Part shown: piece after piece, positions 25,077 through 34,347 of the stretch
How the letters are laid out: each line of letters begins with the position of its first letter
Position numbering within the stretch: position 1 is the stretch's first letter
The notes under the pieces: model-generated
Seen by the model: only the letters and a program-made list of their open reading frames with translations
What the model was told of the DNA's origin: nothing
Database searches by the model: none
Assembly (NCBI RefSeq): GCF_001613405.1
Contig: NZ_BDCH01000001.1
Span: 1-64,000 of the forward strand
DNA: 64,000 nucleotides
DNA from: Nocardia crassostreae
GTDB taxonomy: Bacteria > Actinomycetota > Actinomycetes > Mycobacteriales > Mycobacteriaceae
Direction of reading: 5' to 3'
Program-made: the position numbers and the translations under genes

Positions 25077-27270
25077 GTGACCACGCGGCGCGACTTCCTC
25101 TCCTGCCTGGTCGCCGCACCGCTGCTGACCGTCGCCGCCATCGCGCCGCGGGCCGCGGCCGAGACCGTCCCCGGATGGCGGCAGGCGCCGCCGGTGCCCG
25201 AATTCCTGGATCTGGGCGACATTCTCACCCTGGCGGGCGCACCGACCAGCGCGCTGCTGGCGGTCATCACGGTTCGGGCCGACGGACGGGTCACCCTGCA
25301 ACTGCCGCGGGCGGAGGTCGGGCAGGGCATTGTCACGGTGGGCGCGCAGCTGGTGGCGGAGGAGCTGGAACTGCCGGTGGAGCGGGTCACCGTCGAGCTC
25401 GCCCCGGCGCGACCGGAACTGCTGTTCAATCAGATGACCGGAAGCTCCAATTCGGTTCGCAGTCTTTATGATCCGGTGCGGTGGTCGGCGGCCGCCGTGC
25501 GGGCGCGCCTGCTGGCCGCCGCCTCGGCCCGAATGGGGATCGGGGCGGGGACCCTGCACACCGCCGAGGGCTTCGTGGTGGCGGCCGACGGGCAACGCCT
25601 GTCGTACGGCGAGTTGAGCGGTGCGGCCGCGGATCCGGGCCTGTTCGGCGCGTTCGCCATGCCGCGCCCGGCACCGGATCATCGGCCGCCCGCACGGGCG
25701 GCCGGATGCGCGCGCCATGGTGACGGGCCGTCACGAATACACCATGGATCTGCGCATTCCGGATGCGCTCCCGGTGGTCGTGGTGCGCCCGCCCACCATC
25801 AAGGGCACCGTCCTGTCGGTCGATCTCGCGGCCGTGCGGGCCATGCCGGGCGTGGTCGACGCCGCCCTCATCGACACCGGCATCGCCATCTGCGCGCGGA
25901 CCTTCGGGGACGCCATCGCGGCCCGGCATGCGACGCGGGCGGCCTGGAATCCGGGGACGGTCGACGGCGAATCCGACGAGACCATCCGGGCGACCCTGCG
26001 AAAGACCGTCGCGCCCTTCCTGATTCCCCGGCTCGACGAGGTGGTGCCCGGCAGCGCCACGGTGGAGCTGGACTTCGATTTCGCCTTCGTGCCGCACGCA
26101 CCCCTGGAGCCCAATTGCGCGGTGGCCGATGTCCGCGCCGACCGCGCCGACGTGTGGGCGCCCATGCAGACGCCGATCGTCGCGGCCGCGGCCATTGCCG
26201 CCGAACTCGGGCTGCTGCCCGATGCCGTACGCGCCCATGTCGTCGCGGCCGGAGGCTCGTTCGGCAGGCGGCTGTTCTACGACGCACCGCTGGAGGCGGC
26301 GCAGGCCTCGCGGGCGCTGCGGCGGCCGGTGCGGCTGCTGTGGCCCCGGGTCGACGATATGCGGCACGGCCGGGCGCGCCCCGCCAGCCACCACCGGGTG
26401 CGGGCCAATATCGCGGGCGGCCGGGTGGTCGGGTACGAGCACCGGGTGGCCGCGGTGGAGACCGATTTCCGGCACGGGCTGGGTGACTGCCTGACCGCCA
26501 TGGCCGCCCGGATTCCGGTGATCGGGAATCTGTCCTTCGCCGAGACGGTCTTCCTCACCTCGGTGGTGTGCCCCTACGAGATGGGCGCCGTCACGTATGG
26601 CCTCACCGAGGCTCCGCTGCGCATGCACACCGGCAGCTGGCGCTCGGTGTACTCGGCCAATACCCGGGTGGCCGAGGAGATCGCCGTCGACGAGATCGCG
26701 CGCATTCTCGGCGAGGACCGGCTCGCCTACCGCCTGCACACCGCGAAATCGAAGCGGGCGCGCCGGGTGCTCACCGAGGTCGGGCGCATGAGCGGCTGGG
26801 GGCGCACCACCGAACCCGGTGTGGCGCTGGGCGTTTCCCTGCACACCGAGCACCGCTCGGTGATCGCGTGCGTGGTCGAGCTCGATGCGACCGGCGCCGC
26901 GCCGCGAGTCACCAAGGCGTACTTCGCCGTAGATGTCGGGCTGGCGGTGAATCCGCTCGGCCTGGAGGCGCAGCTCATGGGCGGGCTCACCGACGCCATC
27001 TCCACCGTGCTCACCGCCGGGCTGCACATCGATCGCGGGCTACCGCTCGAAGGCAGCTACTCGCACTCCCACTTCGCCCGGATGCGGGACACCCCACGGG
27101 TTTTCGAGGTGTCCATCCTCGACTCCGGTGACCGCCCCGGCGGTGCGGGCGAGCTGGCGGTCCCCGTTGCCGCAGGCGCGGTCGCCACCGCCTTGAGCCA
27201 TGCGACCGGTGAACGCGCACAACGGTTCCCGGCGCGATCCGAGATCGATTTCGAACCGTTCCCGCGCTAG
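25077..27270 (+). pseudogene. Molybdenum hydroxylase large subunit (IorB-like), frameshifted
   Basis: The single-subunit molybdopterin part of an isoquinoline 1-oxidoreductase-type hydroxylase, about 730 residues when joined. The first frame (25077 to about 25680) begins with a Tat signal (TTRRDFLSCLVAAPLLTV) and has LQLPRAEVGQGIVTVGAQLVAEELELP and NQMTGSSNSVRS. The second frame (about 25665 to 27270) continues IIGRPHGRPDARAMVTGRHEYTMDL, DVWAPMQTP, GGSFGRRLFYD and ends with GGAGELAVPVAAGAVATAL, containing the catalytic Glu region. The join near 25,665-25,685 needs a one-base deletion (or two-base insertion) to be repaired. The intact small subunit follows, so this may be a recent loss or a sequence error. 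Confidence 0.82.
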
Positions 27271-27277
27271 AAGCCGC

Positions 27278-27742
27278 ATGCCCGAGTACACGTTCACGCT
27301 CAATGCCGAACCGGTCACCGTCGACGTTCCCGCCGAGGTTCCGCTGCTGTGGGTGCTGCGCGACGTCCTCGGCGTCCGCGGCCCCAAATACGGTTGCGGT
27401 ATCGAGGTCTGCCACGCCTGTACCTGCCTGCTCGACCAGGCCGCCGTACTGCCCTGCCGACTACCGATGGACCGCGTGCACGGCCACGCCGTGACCACCA
27501 TCGAGGGCCTGGCCGACGGCGAGACCCTGCACCCCGTGCAGCAGGCCTGGCTGGATCTCGATGTCGCACAATGCGGTTACTGCCAGCCGGGCCAGATCAT
27601 GAATGCCGTCGCCCTGCTCACCCGCGATCCGGATCCGGACGACGACGCCATCGACGAGATCGAGAACGTCTGCCGCTGCGGCACCTACTACCGCATCCGG
27701 CAGGCCATCAAACACGCCGCGGCACTGCTCCGCGACGACTGA
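27278..27742 (+). CDS. 2Fe-2S small subunit of molybdenum hydroxylase (IorA-like)
   Basis: A 154-residue electron-transfer subunit with both expected clusters: a plant-ferredoxin-type site (KYGCGIEVCHACTCLL and PCRLP) and the helical C-terminal site (CGYCQPGQIMNAVALL and ENVCRCGTYYRIRQAI). ATG 27278 begins seven bases after the large-subunit stop codon, so the genes form one transcript. It would pass electrons from the molybdenum centre of the adjacent subunit to an acceptor. No FAD subunit is present, as usual for the IorAB and aldehyde-oxidoreductase group that uses cytochrome or membrane acceptors. Confidence 0.9.
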   Translation: MPEYTFTLNAEPVTVDVPAEVPLLWVLRDVLGVRGPKYGCGIEVCHACTCLLDQAAVLPCRLPMDRVHGHAVTTIEGLADGETLHPVQQAWLDLDVAQCGYCQPGQIMNAVALLTRDPDPDDDAIDEIENVCRCGTYYRIRQAIKHAAALLRDD

Positions 27743-27749
27743 ACCGCAT

Positions 27750-28100
27750 TCACTCGGTCTGCGCCCACGCCGCCACCGGCATCGACAGGTAGATCCCGAA
27801 ATCCTCCAGCCCCGTCGCCTCGGCAATGCGCTCGTGCAGTTCGTCGACCCGCTCCTGCCGATTCGCCGCCCGGCTCTCGAAGTACTTCGACCGGATCTCG
27901 ATCACCGCGTCCAGCCCGCTGCGATCCAGCGGCCCGAGCGCCCGGAACCGGATCTCGACATCACCCGGCTGCAGATCCCCGTCATAGGGCTCCTCCGGGC
28001 ATTCGACCGCCACGGACACCAGATGCGGGAGCCTGTCGGCCAATTCGCGCAACGTGGCTTCGGGGACATGGGCCGCGTAGGTCACCTCGATCAAGGGCAT
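27750..28100 (-). CDS. Tautomerase-like small protein (CHMI/MIF fold)
   Basis: A 116-residue protein starting MPLIEVTYA, with Pro2 available as the catalytic base after Met removal, as in 4-oxalocrotonate tautomerase and 5-carboxymethyl-2-hydroxymuconate isomerase. The strand-helix rhythm (VEIRFRALGPLDRSGLDAVIEIRS, then RQERVDELHERIAEATGL) fits the beta-alpha-beta fold of CHMI-like proteins. No substrate can be inferred. It lies convergent to the hydroxylase small subunit, eight bases away. Confidence 0.66.
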   Translation of the reverse strand: MPLIEVTYAAHVPEATLRELADRLPHLVSVAVECPEEPYDGDLQPGDVEIRFRALGPLDRSGLDAVIEIRSKYFESRAANRQERVDELHERIAEATGLEDFGIYLSMPVAAWAQTE

Positions 28101-28128
28101 CCGGCCAGCCTAGTGCGGGGCGGCCGGA

Positions 28129-28767
28129 TCAGCGCAAGTGCGAGGTGTCGTTGAGCGACAGCAGTGCGGTGTTCCCGTTCGGGTAGTAGGCGACCGTCGA
28201 CAGCGATGCCGCCGCGGTCTCCATACGGAACAGCGACTCGGGCGGTGCACCGAGGGCCAGGCGGATCAGCTGGCGGACCGGCGTGACATGGGTGACCACC
28301 AGGATGGTCCGCGCCGGGTGGCGGGCCAGGAGTTTGTCGCGCACGAGGACGACGCGCCCCGCGACCTCGTCGAGGGATTCGCCGCCGGGCGGGGCGACCG
28401 CGGACGAGCGGAGCCAGGCGGCCAGATCGTCCGGATAGCGGTGCCGCACTTCGGCAATCGTGAGTCCGTCCCACACGCCGAAGTCGGCCTCGCGCAGGCC
28501 CGCGTCGACCTGGACGTCGAGATGCAGGCGGGCGGCCGCCGCCTCGGCGGTTTCCCGGCAGCGCCGCAGCGGCGAGGACACGACGGCCCGCACCGTGCCG
28601 AGCGCGGCGAGCACGGACGCCGCGGCCTCGGCTTGAGGACGCCCGGCGGCCGACAGGGACGGATCGGCGCCACCGCTGCCGGAGAAGCGTTTCTCCGGCG
28701 TCAGCGCGGTTTCGCCGTGCCGCATGAGCACGAAGGTCGCGGGGACGCCCGGGTCGTCGAATGTCAT
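28129..28767 (-). CDS. Histidine-phosphatase-superfamily enzyme
   Basis: A 212-residue phosphatase or mutase with the phosphohistidine motif LMRHGETALT, SSPLRRCRETAEAA, GLREADFGVWDGL and a second histidine in VVTHVTPVRQLI. The C-terminal part ends SLSTVAYYPNGNTALLSLNDTSHL, as in actinobacterial CobC/GpmB-like proteins and the phosphatase half of bifunctional RNase HI proteins. It overlaps the carbamoyltransferase stop by four bases (ATGA at 28764-28767), so it is the last gene of the 28-33 kb minus-strand operon and may dephosphorylate an intermediate or product there. Confidence 0.85.
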   Translation of the reverse strand: MTFDDPGVPATFVLMRHGETALTPEKRFSGSGGADPSLSAAGRPQAEAAASVLAALGTVRAVVSSPLRRCRETAEAAAARLHLDVQVDAGLREADFGVWDGLTIAEVRHRYPDDLAAWLRSSAVAPPGGESLDEVAGRVVLVRDKLLARHPARTILVVTHVTPVRQLIRLALGAPPESLFRMETAAASLSTVAYYPNGNTALLSLNDTSHLR

Positions 28768-30563
28768 GCGGCGGGACCGGATTTCGCGACGAGATAGTTG
28801 CCCAGCACCACGTAGTCGATCTCGGTGCCCAGGAAGCAGCTCAGAGCGTCGAACGGCGTGCAGACAATGGGCTCACCCGCCACATTGAACGAGGTGTTGA
28901 GCAGGCAGGGCACATCGGTCAGGGCGGTGAAACGGCGCAGCAGCGCGGCCAGGCGCGGGGTGTCCCGGTCGGTAATGGTCTGCACGCGGGAGGTGCCGTC
29001 CACATGGGTCGCGCCGGGAATCACCTCGTGGAATTCCGGGCGCACCGGGAAGACGAATGTCATGTAGGGCGAGCGGGTCTTGCGGCCCATATCGAAGATT
29101 CGCGGGGCGTCGGACTCCAGCACGATCGGGGCGAACGGGCGGAACGGCTCGCGGTGTTTGACCCGGGTATTGATGACGTCCTTGATATCCGGGAAGTTCG
29201 GGTTCGCCAGAATGCTGCGGTGGCCCAGGGCGCGCGGGCCGTGCTCGATCCGGCCCTCGTACCAGCCGATCACGACCTTCTCGGTGAGCAGTTTCGCGAC
29301 CAGATCCACGATCTCGTCGTCGTCGCGTCTGCTCCATTCCACGCGATCGCCGAACTCCCGCAGCGCCCGCTCGATGGCGGCGTCGTCGTATTCCGGTCCG
29401 AGATACGGGGTTACCGGCGGCGCGGTCAGCTGCTTGCCCGCATTGTCCGGATGGTTGATCCACGCGTGGACCGCGGCGCCGAGGACGATACCGGTATCGC
29501 TGGCGCCGAAACTCACAGCCATATCGTCGAAACGCGAGCCTTCGAACAGCGGAGTGTTGTTGAGGCAGTTCAGCGCCACGCCGCCCTCGAACAGCACGTG
29601 AGTCAGATCCGTCTTGGCCTCCAGCGCGCGGAACTGGTGGCGGGTCACGACATTCAGTATTTCCTGTGCCGCCGCGGCCACGACGGCCTTGTATTCGAGA
29701 GTGTCCCGGAAAGGCCCGAAATACTGCTCGAACAGCGAATCCAGGCTGTGCGGGTCATCCGTCGCCAGCGGTATGCGGAAGGCGTACCGGCCGTCGGGGT
29801 GCAGCTCCACGAAGTCCTCGACGAACGGGTTCGGGGCCGGGGGCGCGGTGAATCCGGACAGGCCCATCACCTTGTACTCGTCATTGTTGGGCACGAAGCC
29901 CAGGAAGCGCGTGATCGCGCTGAACAGGATGCCGATCGAATACTCCGCGCCGATCGCGGTCTCCTCGAAGACGCGGATCCGGCCGTCGCGGATCTCACCC
30001 ATGAGCGTCGAAAGCACTTCGGCGCGACCGTCACTGATGAGAAACGCGCTATCGCGCATGCCCGCCGCGTAGTAGCCGGTCATGACGTGCGCGAGGTGGT
30101 GCGGTACGAACACCACCTTGTCCGGATCGGGGGTGAAACCGGTGCGGGCGGCGAAGTCGGCGAGGATCGCCTCGTGGCTCACGACATCGGTGTAGAGCTT
30201 GCCGATATCGCGCACCAGCACCAATTTCGCGGCGGGCGGCATAGGCGCGGCCACGATGCCCGACAGCATCTCGTCCAGCACTTCGGCGGAGAAGTCGAAA
30301 GGGATGGCGATCAGGTCGATATCGGAGAATTCCAGGCCCGCGTGCGCGAGGCACCAGCGCACCGGATGGAACGGGAAATCGGTGGTCTTCTTCTCCCGAT
30401 TGAGCCGCTCCTCCTCCACGGCGGCGACCACGTCGCCGTCGATCAGCAGCGCGGCGCCCGCATCGTGGCCGAGCAGGTAGTGCTTGTCGATGCCGACCGC
30501 GCCGAAATTCTCAGCGAAGACTTCCGAGACGCGGGTGAAGCCGTTGCACCCCAAGACGATCAT
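28764..30563 (-). CDS. NodU/CmcH-type O-carbamoyltransferase
   Basis: A 599-residue enzyme that makes carbamoyl-adenylate from carbamoyl phosphate and ATP in an N-terminal Kae1-like domain, then transfers the carbamoyl group to an acceptor hydroxyl. Visible: LGHDAGAALLIDGDVVAAVEEERLNREK, VPHHLAHVMTGYYAAGM (metal-binding histidines), FEGGVALNCLNNT, and the C-terminal block GWYEGRIEHGPRALGHRSILANP, HREPFRPFAPIVL, LLNTSFNVAGEPIVCTPFDA. Such enzymes decorate Nod factors, cephamycin, novobiocin and similar products. ATG 30563 is chosen because AAGGAA lies seven bases upstream. It overlaps the FAD oxidoreductase by 53 bases. Context suggests natural-product tailoring. Confidence 0.88.
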   Translation of the reverse strand: MIVLGCNGFTRVSEVFAENFGAVGIDKHYLLGHDAGAALLIDGDVVAAVEEERLNREKKTTDFPFHPVRWCLAHAGLEFSDIDLIAIPFDFSAEVLDEMLSGIVAAPMPPAAKLVLVRDIGKLYTDVVSHEAILADFAARTGFTPDPDKVVFVPHHLAHVMTGYYAAGMRDSAFLISDGRAEVLSTLMGEIRDGRIRVFEETAIGAEYSIGILFSAITRFLGFVPNNDEYKVMGLSGFTAPPAPNPFVEDFVELHPDGRYAFRIPLATDDPHSLDSLFEQYFGPFRDTLEYKAVVAAAAQEILNVVTRHQFRALEAKTDLTHVLFEGGVALNCLNNTPLFEGSRFDDMAVSFGASDTGIVLGAAVHAWINHPDNAGKQLTAPPVTPYLGPEYDDAAIERALREFGDRVEWSRRDDDEIVDLVAKLLTEKVVIGWYEGRIEHGPRALGHRSILANPNFPDIKDVINTRVKHREPFRPFAPIVLESDAPRIFDMGRKTRSPYMTFVFPVRPEFHEVIPGATHVDGTSRVQTITDRDTPRLAALLRRFTALTDVPCLLNTSFNVAGEPIVCTPFDALSCFLGTEIDYVVLGNYLVAKSGPAA

Positions 30564-31614
30564 GACCATTTCCTTCTTTGTCGAGCACGAGGTCGCGGAC
30601 GAGCTCACCGGCGGCGGGCGCCTGGCACAGTCCCTGGCCGGAGAATCCGGCCGCGTAGACGAAGGGGCGGACGGGATCGCGGCCGATGAGCGCCATCCCG
30701 TCCGGGCTCACATCGAGGTCCCCGCTCCACCCGCGCTCCAGGCGGCCACCGGTGAGGGCCGGGAAGGCGGCGCCGAGTTGCCGGGCGACCCGCTGCCGCC
30801 AGGTCTCCCGGGATTCACCGGGTCTGGGTCGGCCCATGCCCACCAGAATGCGGTCCCCCCAGCTGCGAATCCGCAGGCCGGACGGGTGCAGGGTCATCGG
30901 CAGGGCGGACGGCGCGCCCGCGGGGGCCGGGGCCAGGAGCATGTCGACCGGGTACGTGGTGGCGGGCAGGCATACCCCCGCCATGGCGGCGACCGACTCC
31001 GCCCAGGGACCGGCCGCGCACACGATGGTGCGCGCGCGAATGCTGCCCGCGGGCGTGTGCACCTGCCCGTCGGGGTCGATGCCGATGACGGGTGTTTCCG
31101 TGTGCAGAACGGCCCCGGCCCGCTCGGCGGCGGTGGCGTAACCGCGCACGATGGCGGCGGGATCGCAGGCGTAGGCCTCGGGCGACCAGGCCGCCACCAC
31201 GGTGCGCGCGTCGAGCAGTGGATTGCGTTGCGCCGCTTCGGCGGCGGTCACGAGCTCGACGTCCACCCCCGCCGCCCCCTGCGCGGCGTGGTCGCGGCGA
31301 AAGTCCTCCACCTGGGCTTCCTCGGTGAACAACACCAGGAAGCCGATGCGCCGCAATCCGAGATCGACCCCGGTCCGCTCGGCGAAGGCGTGATAGTCCG
31401 CCATGCTCCGGGCGGCGAGACCGCTGACGAGAGCATTGCCGGGAAAGTAGGTCCGGATGACCCCGGCGGTGGTCCCGGAGGATCCCGAACCGAGCGCACC
31501 GCGCTCCAGCAGCACGGTGCCCACGCCCGCCTCGGCGAGCCGGTACGCGATCGACGTGCCGATGACTCCCCCGCCGATGACGAGCGCGTCGGTGTGCTCG
31601 GGGAGCCGGTTCAC
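30511..31614 (-). CDS. FAD-dependent amine/amino-acid oxidase (DAO family)
   Basis: A 367-residue flavoprotein of the D-amino-acid oxidase/sarcosine oxidase family. The N-terminal dinucleotide site is ALVIGGGVIGTSIAYRLAEAG, followed by LERGALGSGSSGTTAGVIR. TIVCAAGPWAESVA and DVSPDGMALIGRDPVRPFVYAAGFSGQGLCQAPAAGELV form the second FAD contact and the substrate-side end. It would oxidise a C-N bond to an imine. GTG 31614 overlaps the upstream stop (GTGA). Neighbouring cucumopine-synthase-like and imine-reductase-like genes point to imine chemistry. Confidence 0.86.
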   Translation of the reverse strand: MNRLPEHTDALVIGGGVIGTSIAYRLAEAGVGTVLLERGALGSGSSGTTAGVIRTYFPGNALVSGLAARSMADYHAFAERTGVDLGLRRIGFLVLFTEEAQVEDFRRDHAAQGAAGVDVELVTAAEAAQRNPLLDARTVVAAWSPEAYACDPAAIVRGYATAAERAGAVLHTETPVIGIDPDGQVHTPAGSIRARTIVCAAGPWAESVAAMAGVCLPATTYPVDMLLAPAPAGAPSALPMTLHPSGLRIRSWGDRILVGMGRPRPGESRETWRQRVARQLGAAFPALTGGRLERGWSGDLDVSPDGMALIGRDPVRPFVYAAGFSGQGLCQAPAAGELVRDLVLDKEGNGHDRLGVQRLHPRLGSLR

Positions 31615-32579
31615 GACTGGCGGCCCACTTCGGCGGGGCGCTGCTGGCGCAGGTAATCGCCTGCGTCCCAAGGGAACAAATGCAGATTCCAGGCGCCCAG
31701 GCAGTTGACGTAGAGCGCCAGCTGGCTGGTCACGGCCAGGAAGTCGTCGCGGTCGAGCCGGTCCAGGCAGGCCAGGAAGCGCTCCGTGAAGGCCCACAGC
31801 CGCTCCAGGCCGCAGTAGCCCAGGAATTCGGCCGGAATGCCGACCAGCAGGCGGGTCATCTGCCGCAGCGAGTCCAGCGGCATGCCCTGCACCGCGGCGC
31901 GGACCAGGCCGCCGTAGGTGGCATAGCCCAGCGGGCGGGTCTCGCCATTGACGAACAGCAAAGTGGGCAGCACCGTCTCGAATGTTCCCGCCCCGGAAGG
32001 GATCAGCCCCCGGTGTAGGTCGGCGAATTCCCGCGGTTCGGACAGCCAGGCCTGCTCGGTCGCGGTGTACACCTCGTGGATGAGCCGGTTGGCCTCCGCA
32101 TCGGCGGCCGTCAGATGCGGAATGCGGTGCCCGCCCGGCTCGCCCGCCTTGCGGACCTCCGCGATAATGGGCCGCTTCGACGAATAGACCGACTCCCAGA
32201 TCGCCTCCCCGGCCGCGAGCAGGCCCGGCAGGCCCGCCTCCCGGATCCGGCCCACCGGCGAGGCGGGCATGGGTTCGGTCAGCGCGCCGTACTTGATGCC
32301 CAAATGTTGTAGCGCGGAACAGAAGACAGTCCCGTCCGGGGCTTCGCGCCGATCCGCGATCCGGGTGGAGGCGGGCAGATGCAGCAGCGACGGAATCGGC
32401 GCCACGTGATACAGATGCTGACCCGCCACCAGGGCGTGCCCTTGCAGGCTCTGATACGGCAGGGCCTCCCACAGCGCGTCGGCGAGTTCCGCATTGCGGC
32501 CGTCGAGTTCCGCGGTCACGGTGATATCCAGTTCGGGCCAAGCGATTTCGAGCTGTCGGCCGGGCAGCGTCTCGGACAA
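31611..32579 (-). CDS. Cucumopine-synthase-like protein (cyclophilin-like plus helical bundle)
   Basis: A 322-residue protein. The first third (RQLEIAWPELDITVTAELDGRNAELADALWEALPYQS, QGHALVAGQHLYHVAPI) resembles the small cyclophilin-like domain of DUF3830 and cucumopine synthase. The remainder is alpha-helical (REFADLHRGLIPSGAGTFETVLPTLLFVNGE, LERLWAFTERFLACLDRLDRDDFLAV), matching the helical bundle attached in that family. Cucumopine synthase itself condenses histidine with 2-oxoglutarate. TTG 32579 is the chosen start because AAGGAG lies five bases upstream. It is coupled by GTGA to the FAD enzyme. The family call is from memory of the fold pattern; catalysis is not proven. Confidence 0.55.
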   Translation of the reverse strand: MSETLPGRQLEIAWPELDITVTAELDGRNAELADALWEALPYQSLQGHALVAGQHLYHVAPIPSLLHLPASTRIADRREAPDGTVFCSALQHLGIKYGALTEPMPASPVGRIREAGLPGLLAAGEAIWESVYSSKRPIIAEVRKAGEPGGHRIPHLTAADAEANRLIHEVYTATEQAWLSEPREFADLHRGLIPSGAGTFETVLPTLLFVNGETRPLGYATYGGLVRAAVQGMPLDSLRQMTRLLVGIPAEFLGYCGLERLWAFTERFLACLDRLDRDDFLAVTSQLALYVNCLGAWNLHLFPWDAGDYLRQQRPAEVGRQS

Positions 32580-32607
32580 GATTTCTCCTTGGTTCGGTGC
32601 GAGGCGG

Positions 32608-33072
32608 TCAGCGCTGCGCGAAAAAGTCACGCACGGAATCGGTTTGCTTTGCCATCATGGCGATAATGGTTTCGACGACCTCGGTATCGGCGTCCTCGGC
32701 AATGGTCAGCCCGCGGGTCCAATCGAAGAAACAGCGGTTCGGATCATTGGTGATGGGCCGCACGCGAATGGTGGCGAGATAGCGGTCCACGCCCATGGTC
32801 GGTTCGATGGACCGGTAGGTCTGCGAGCGCTCCACCTCATTGCGGCCCGCCACCTCCTGCTGGACCAGGCCGTCGGAGAACACCAGCGTGAAGTTGTACA
32901 GCGACGGAACCTTGTCGGGCGAACCGCCTTCGGCCCAGTGCACATCCTTCGCGGCGGGCCCGGACACGATGGACACCACCCGCAGGGCATCGCGGACCAC
33001 GGCCCAGACGGCGTCCGGTTCGGCCTCGATGATGGTCGAGTGATACATCGTGTGCTTCCGCTGGATCGCCAA
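32608..33072 (-). CDS. SRPBCC (START-like) ligand-binding or cyclase-type protein
   Basis: A 154-residue helix-grip protein: HSTIIEAEPDAVWAVVRDALRV at the first strand and helix, GSPDKVPSLYNFTLVFSDGLVQQEV, SQTYRSIEPTMGVDRYLATIRV, and the long C-terminal helix TEVVETIIAMMAKQTDSVRDFF. The type resembles PYR/PYL/Bet-v-1-like proteins that cradle hydrophobic ligands; some members cyclise polyketides or catalyse Pictet-Spengler reactions (norcoclaurine synthase). The TTG start at 33072 follows AAGGAG by five bases. It is the first gene of the five-gene minus-strand operon ending at 28129. Confidence 0.82.
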   Translation of the reverse strand: MAIQRKHTMYHSTIIEAEPDAVWAVVRDALRVVSIVSGPAAKDVHWAEGGSPDKVPSLYNFTLVFSDGLVQQEVAGRNEVERSQTYRSIEPTMGVDRYLATIRVRPITNDPNRCFFDWTRGLTIAEDADTEVVETIIAMMAKQTDSVRDFFAQR

Positions 33073-33204
33073 GAAAACTCCTTGTCCAGCAAGGGAATTC
33101 CCCTGCGTTCGTCACAACTCGTGTGATCCACTCAACAGCCGGGCGAGCGGCGGCGGCCAGGGCCCGAAGCCACGAAAACGGTCGCGGGCCGCACCGGGCA
33201 TTTC

Positions 33205-33249
33205 GTAGACTTCTACAAGGGCCGTACACGTATTCCCTTGTGCTATAAT
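33205..33249 (+). promoter_or_regulatory. Extended -10 promoter with upstream dyad
   Basis: TGCTATAAT at 33241-33249 is a perfect extended -10 element (TGN plus TATAAT), exceptional in such GC-rich DNA. The dyad GTAGA-CT-TCTAC lies at 33205-33216, about 25 bases before it, in the -35 zone. There is no good -35 hexamer. It faces the LuxE-like gene (ATG 33289). Confidence 0.55.
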
Positions 33250-33288
33250 CCTTTCCGCTGTCATTCGAATATCTCGAGAGGATTGTTT

Positions 33289-34347
33289 ATGGCCGAGCAG
33301 GGTGGCGGAGAATTCGTTCGGGAGATGATGCGGTGGCATTTCGGCCCGGAGACCGGATCGCCATTCTGGCTGCGGCGGGCCGCGGCACTGGATTTCGATA
33401 CGCTGACCGATATCCGGGATTTCGACGACCTCGGCCGATTTCCGAATGTGGTGGACGAGCTGCGCGATGTCGCTGTGCGCGATCTGATTCCGCGCGGTTA
33501 CGGCGCGGGGCACGGGGCCAGCGTCTACGAGAGCGACGGCACCACGGGCGAACCCAAGCGGGTCATGTTCACCGCGGAGTGGCAGCGGCGCAGCATCGCC
33601 TGGTTCAGCGAGCGCCTGGACGCCCACGGGGTGCCGCGAAATGTGGACTGGCTCAGCGCGGTTCCCACCGGTCCGCACAATGTCGGGGCCATGGCGGCCG
33701 ATACCGCGGCCGCGCGGGGCGGGCTGAATTTCGGCATCGACCTGGATCCGCGCTGGGTGAAGAAGCTCATTGCGGAGGGCCACAGGGATATGGCCGCCGC
33801 CTATACCGACCATCTCATCGAACAGATCGGCTATATCCTGGCCGGGCAACAGGTGGGCGTGCTCTTCGCCACCCCGCCGCTGCTGGAACGCCTCGCCCAG
33901 CACGACGAGCTGGTCGACCAGGTGAACCGGAAGGTCCGCGCCATCATCTGGGGCGGTACGCATTTGGACGCCGATACCCGGGATCTCCTGCGCGACGAGG
34001 TGTTTCCCGGTATCAAGCTGGTCGGCGGGTACGGCAGCGCCATGATGCTGGGGACCTAGGTGGAGCGGCCCGGCCTCGGCCCGGACGAGGCGTGCGTCTT
34101 CGATTCCTTCGCCCCGTACACCACCTTCCGGGTGATCGACCCCGACACCGGCGCGGTCGTTCCCTACGGCGAGCGCGGGCAGGTCGTCGTGCACCATATG
34201 AGCCGGACCGCCCTGCTGGTCAACAATGTCGAGCGCGACTTCGCCACCCGGATCGCACCGGTGGCGGGCGGATTCGGCGATGCCGTCGCCGATGTCGCGC
34301 CCGTGGCCTCCTTCAGCGGTGCGCCGGTCATCGAGGGCGTGTACTGA
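33289..34347 (+). pseudogene. LuxE-like acyl-activating protein (acyl-protein synthetase), in-frame amber
   Basis: A 352-codon gene of the LuxE/PaaK adenylation family. ATG 33289 follows GAGAGGA. The P-loop-like ATP site YESDGTTGEPKRVMFTAEW, HLIEQIGYILAGQQVGVLFATPPLLERLA, IIWGGTHLDADTRDLLRDEVFPGIKLVGGYGS and, after the stop, FDSFAPYTTFRVIDPDTGAVVPYGERGQVV are in the family order. TAG at 34057-34059 interrupts it; both sides share one frame and the downstream part is clearly conserved coding sequence. If repaired, the protein would activate a carboxylic acid for the LuxC-like reductase, whose start overlaps this gene's stop by one base (TGATG). Confidence 0.78.
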
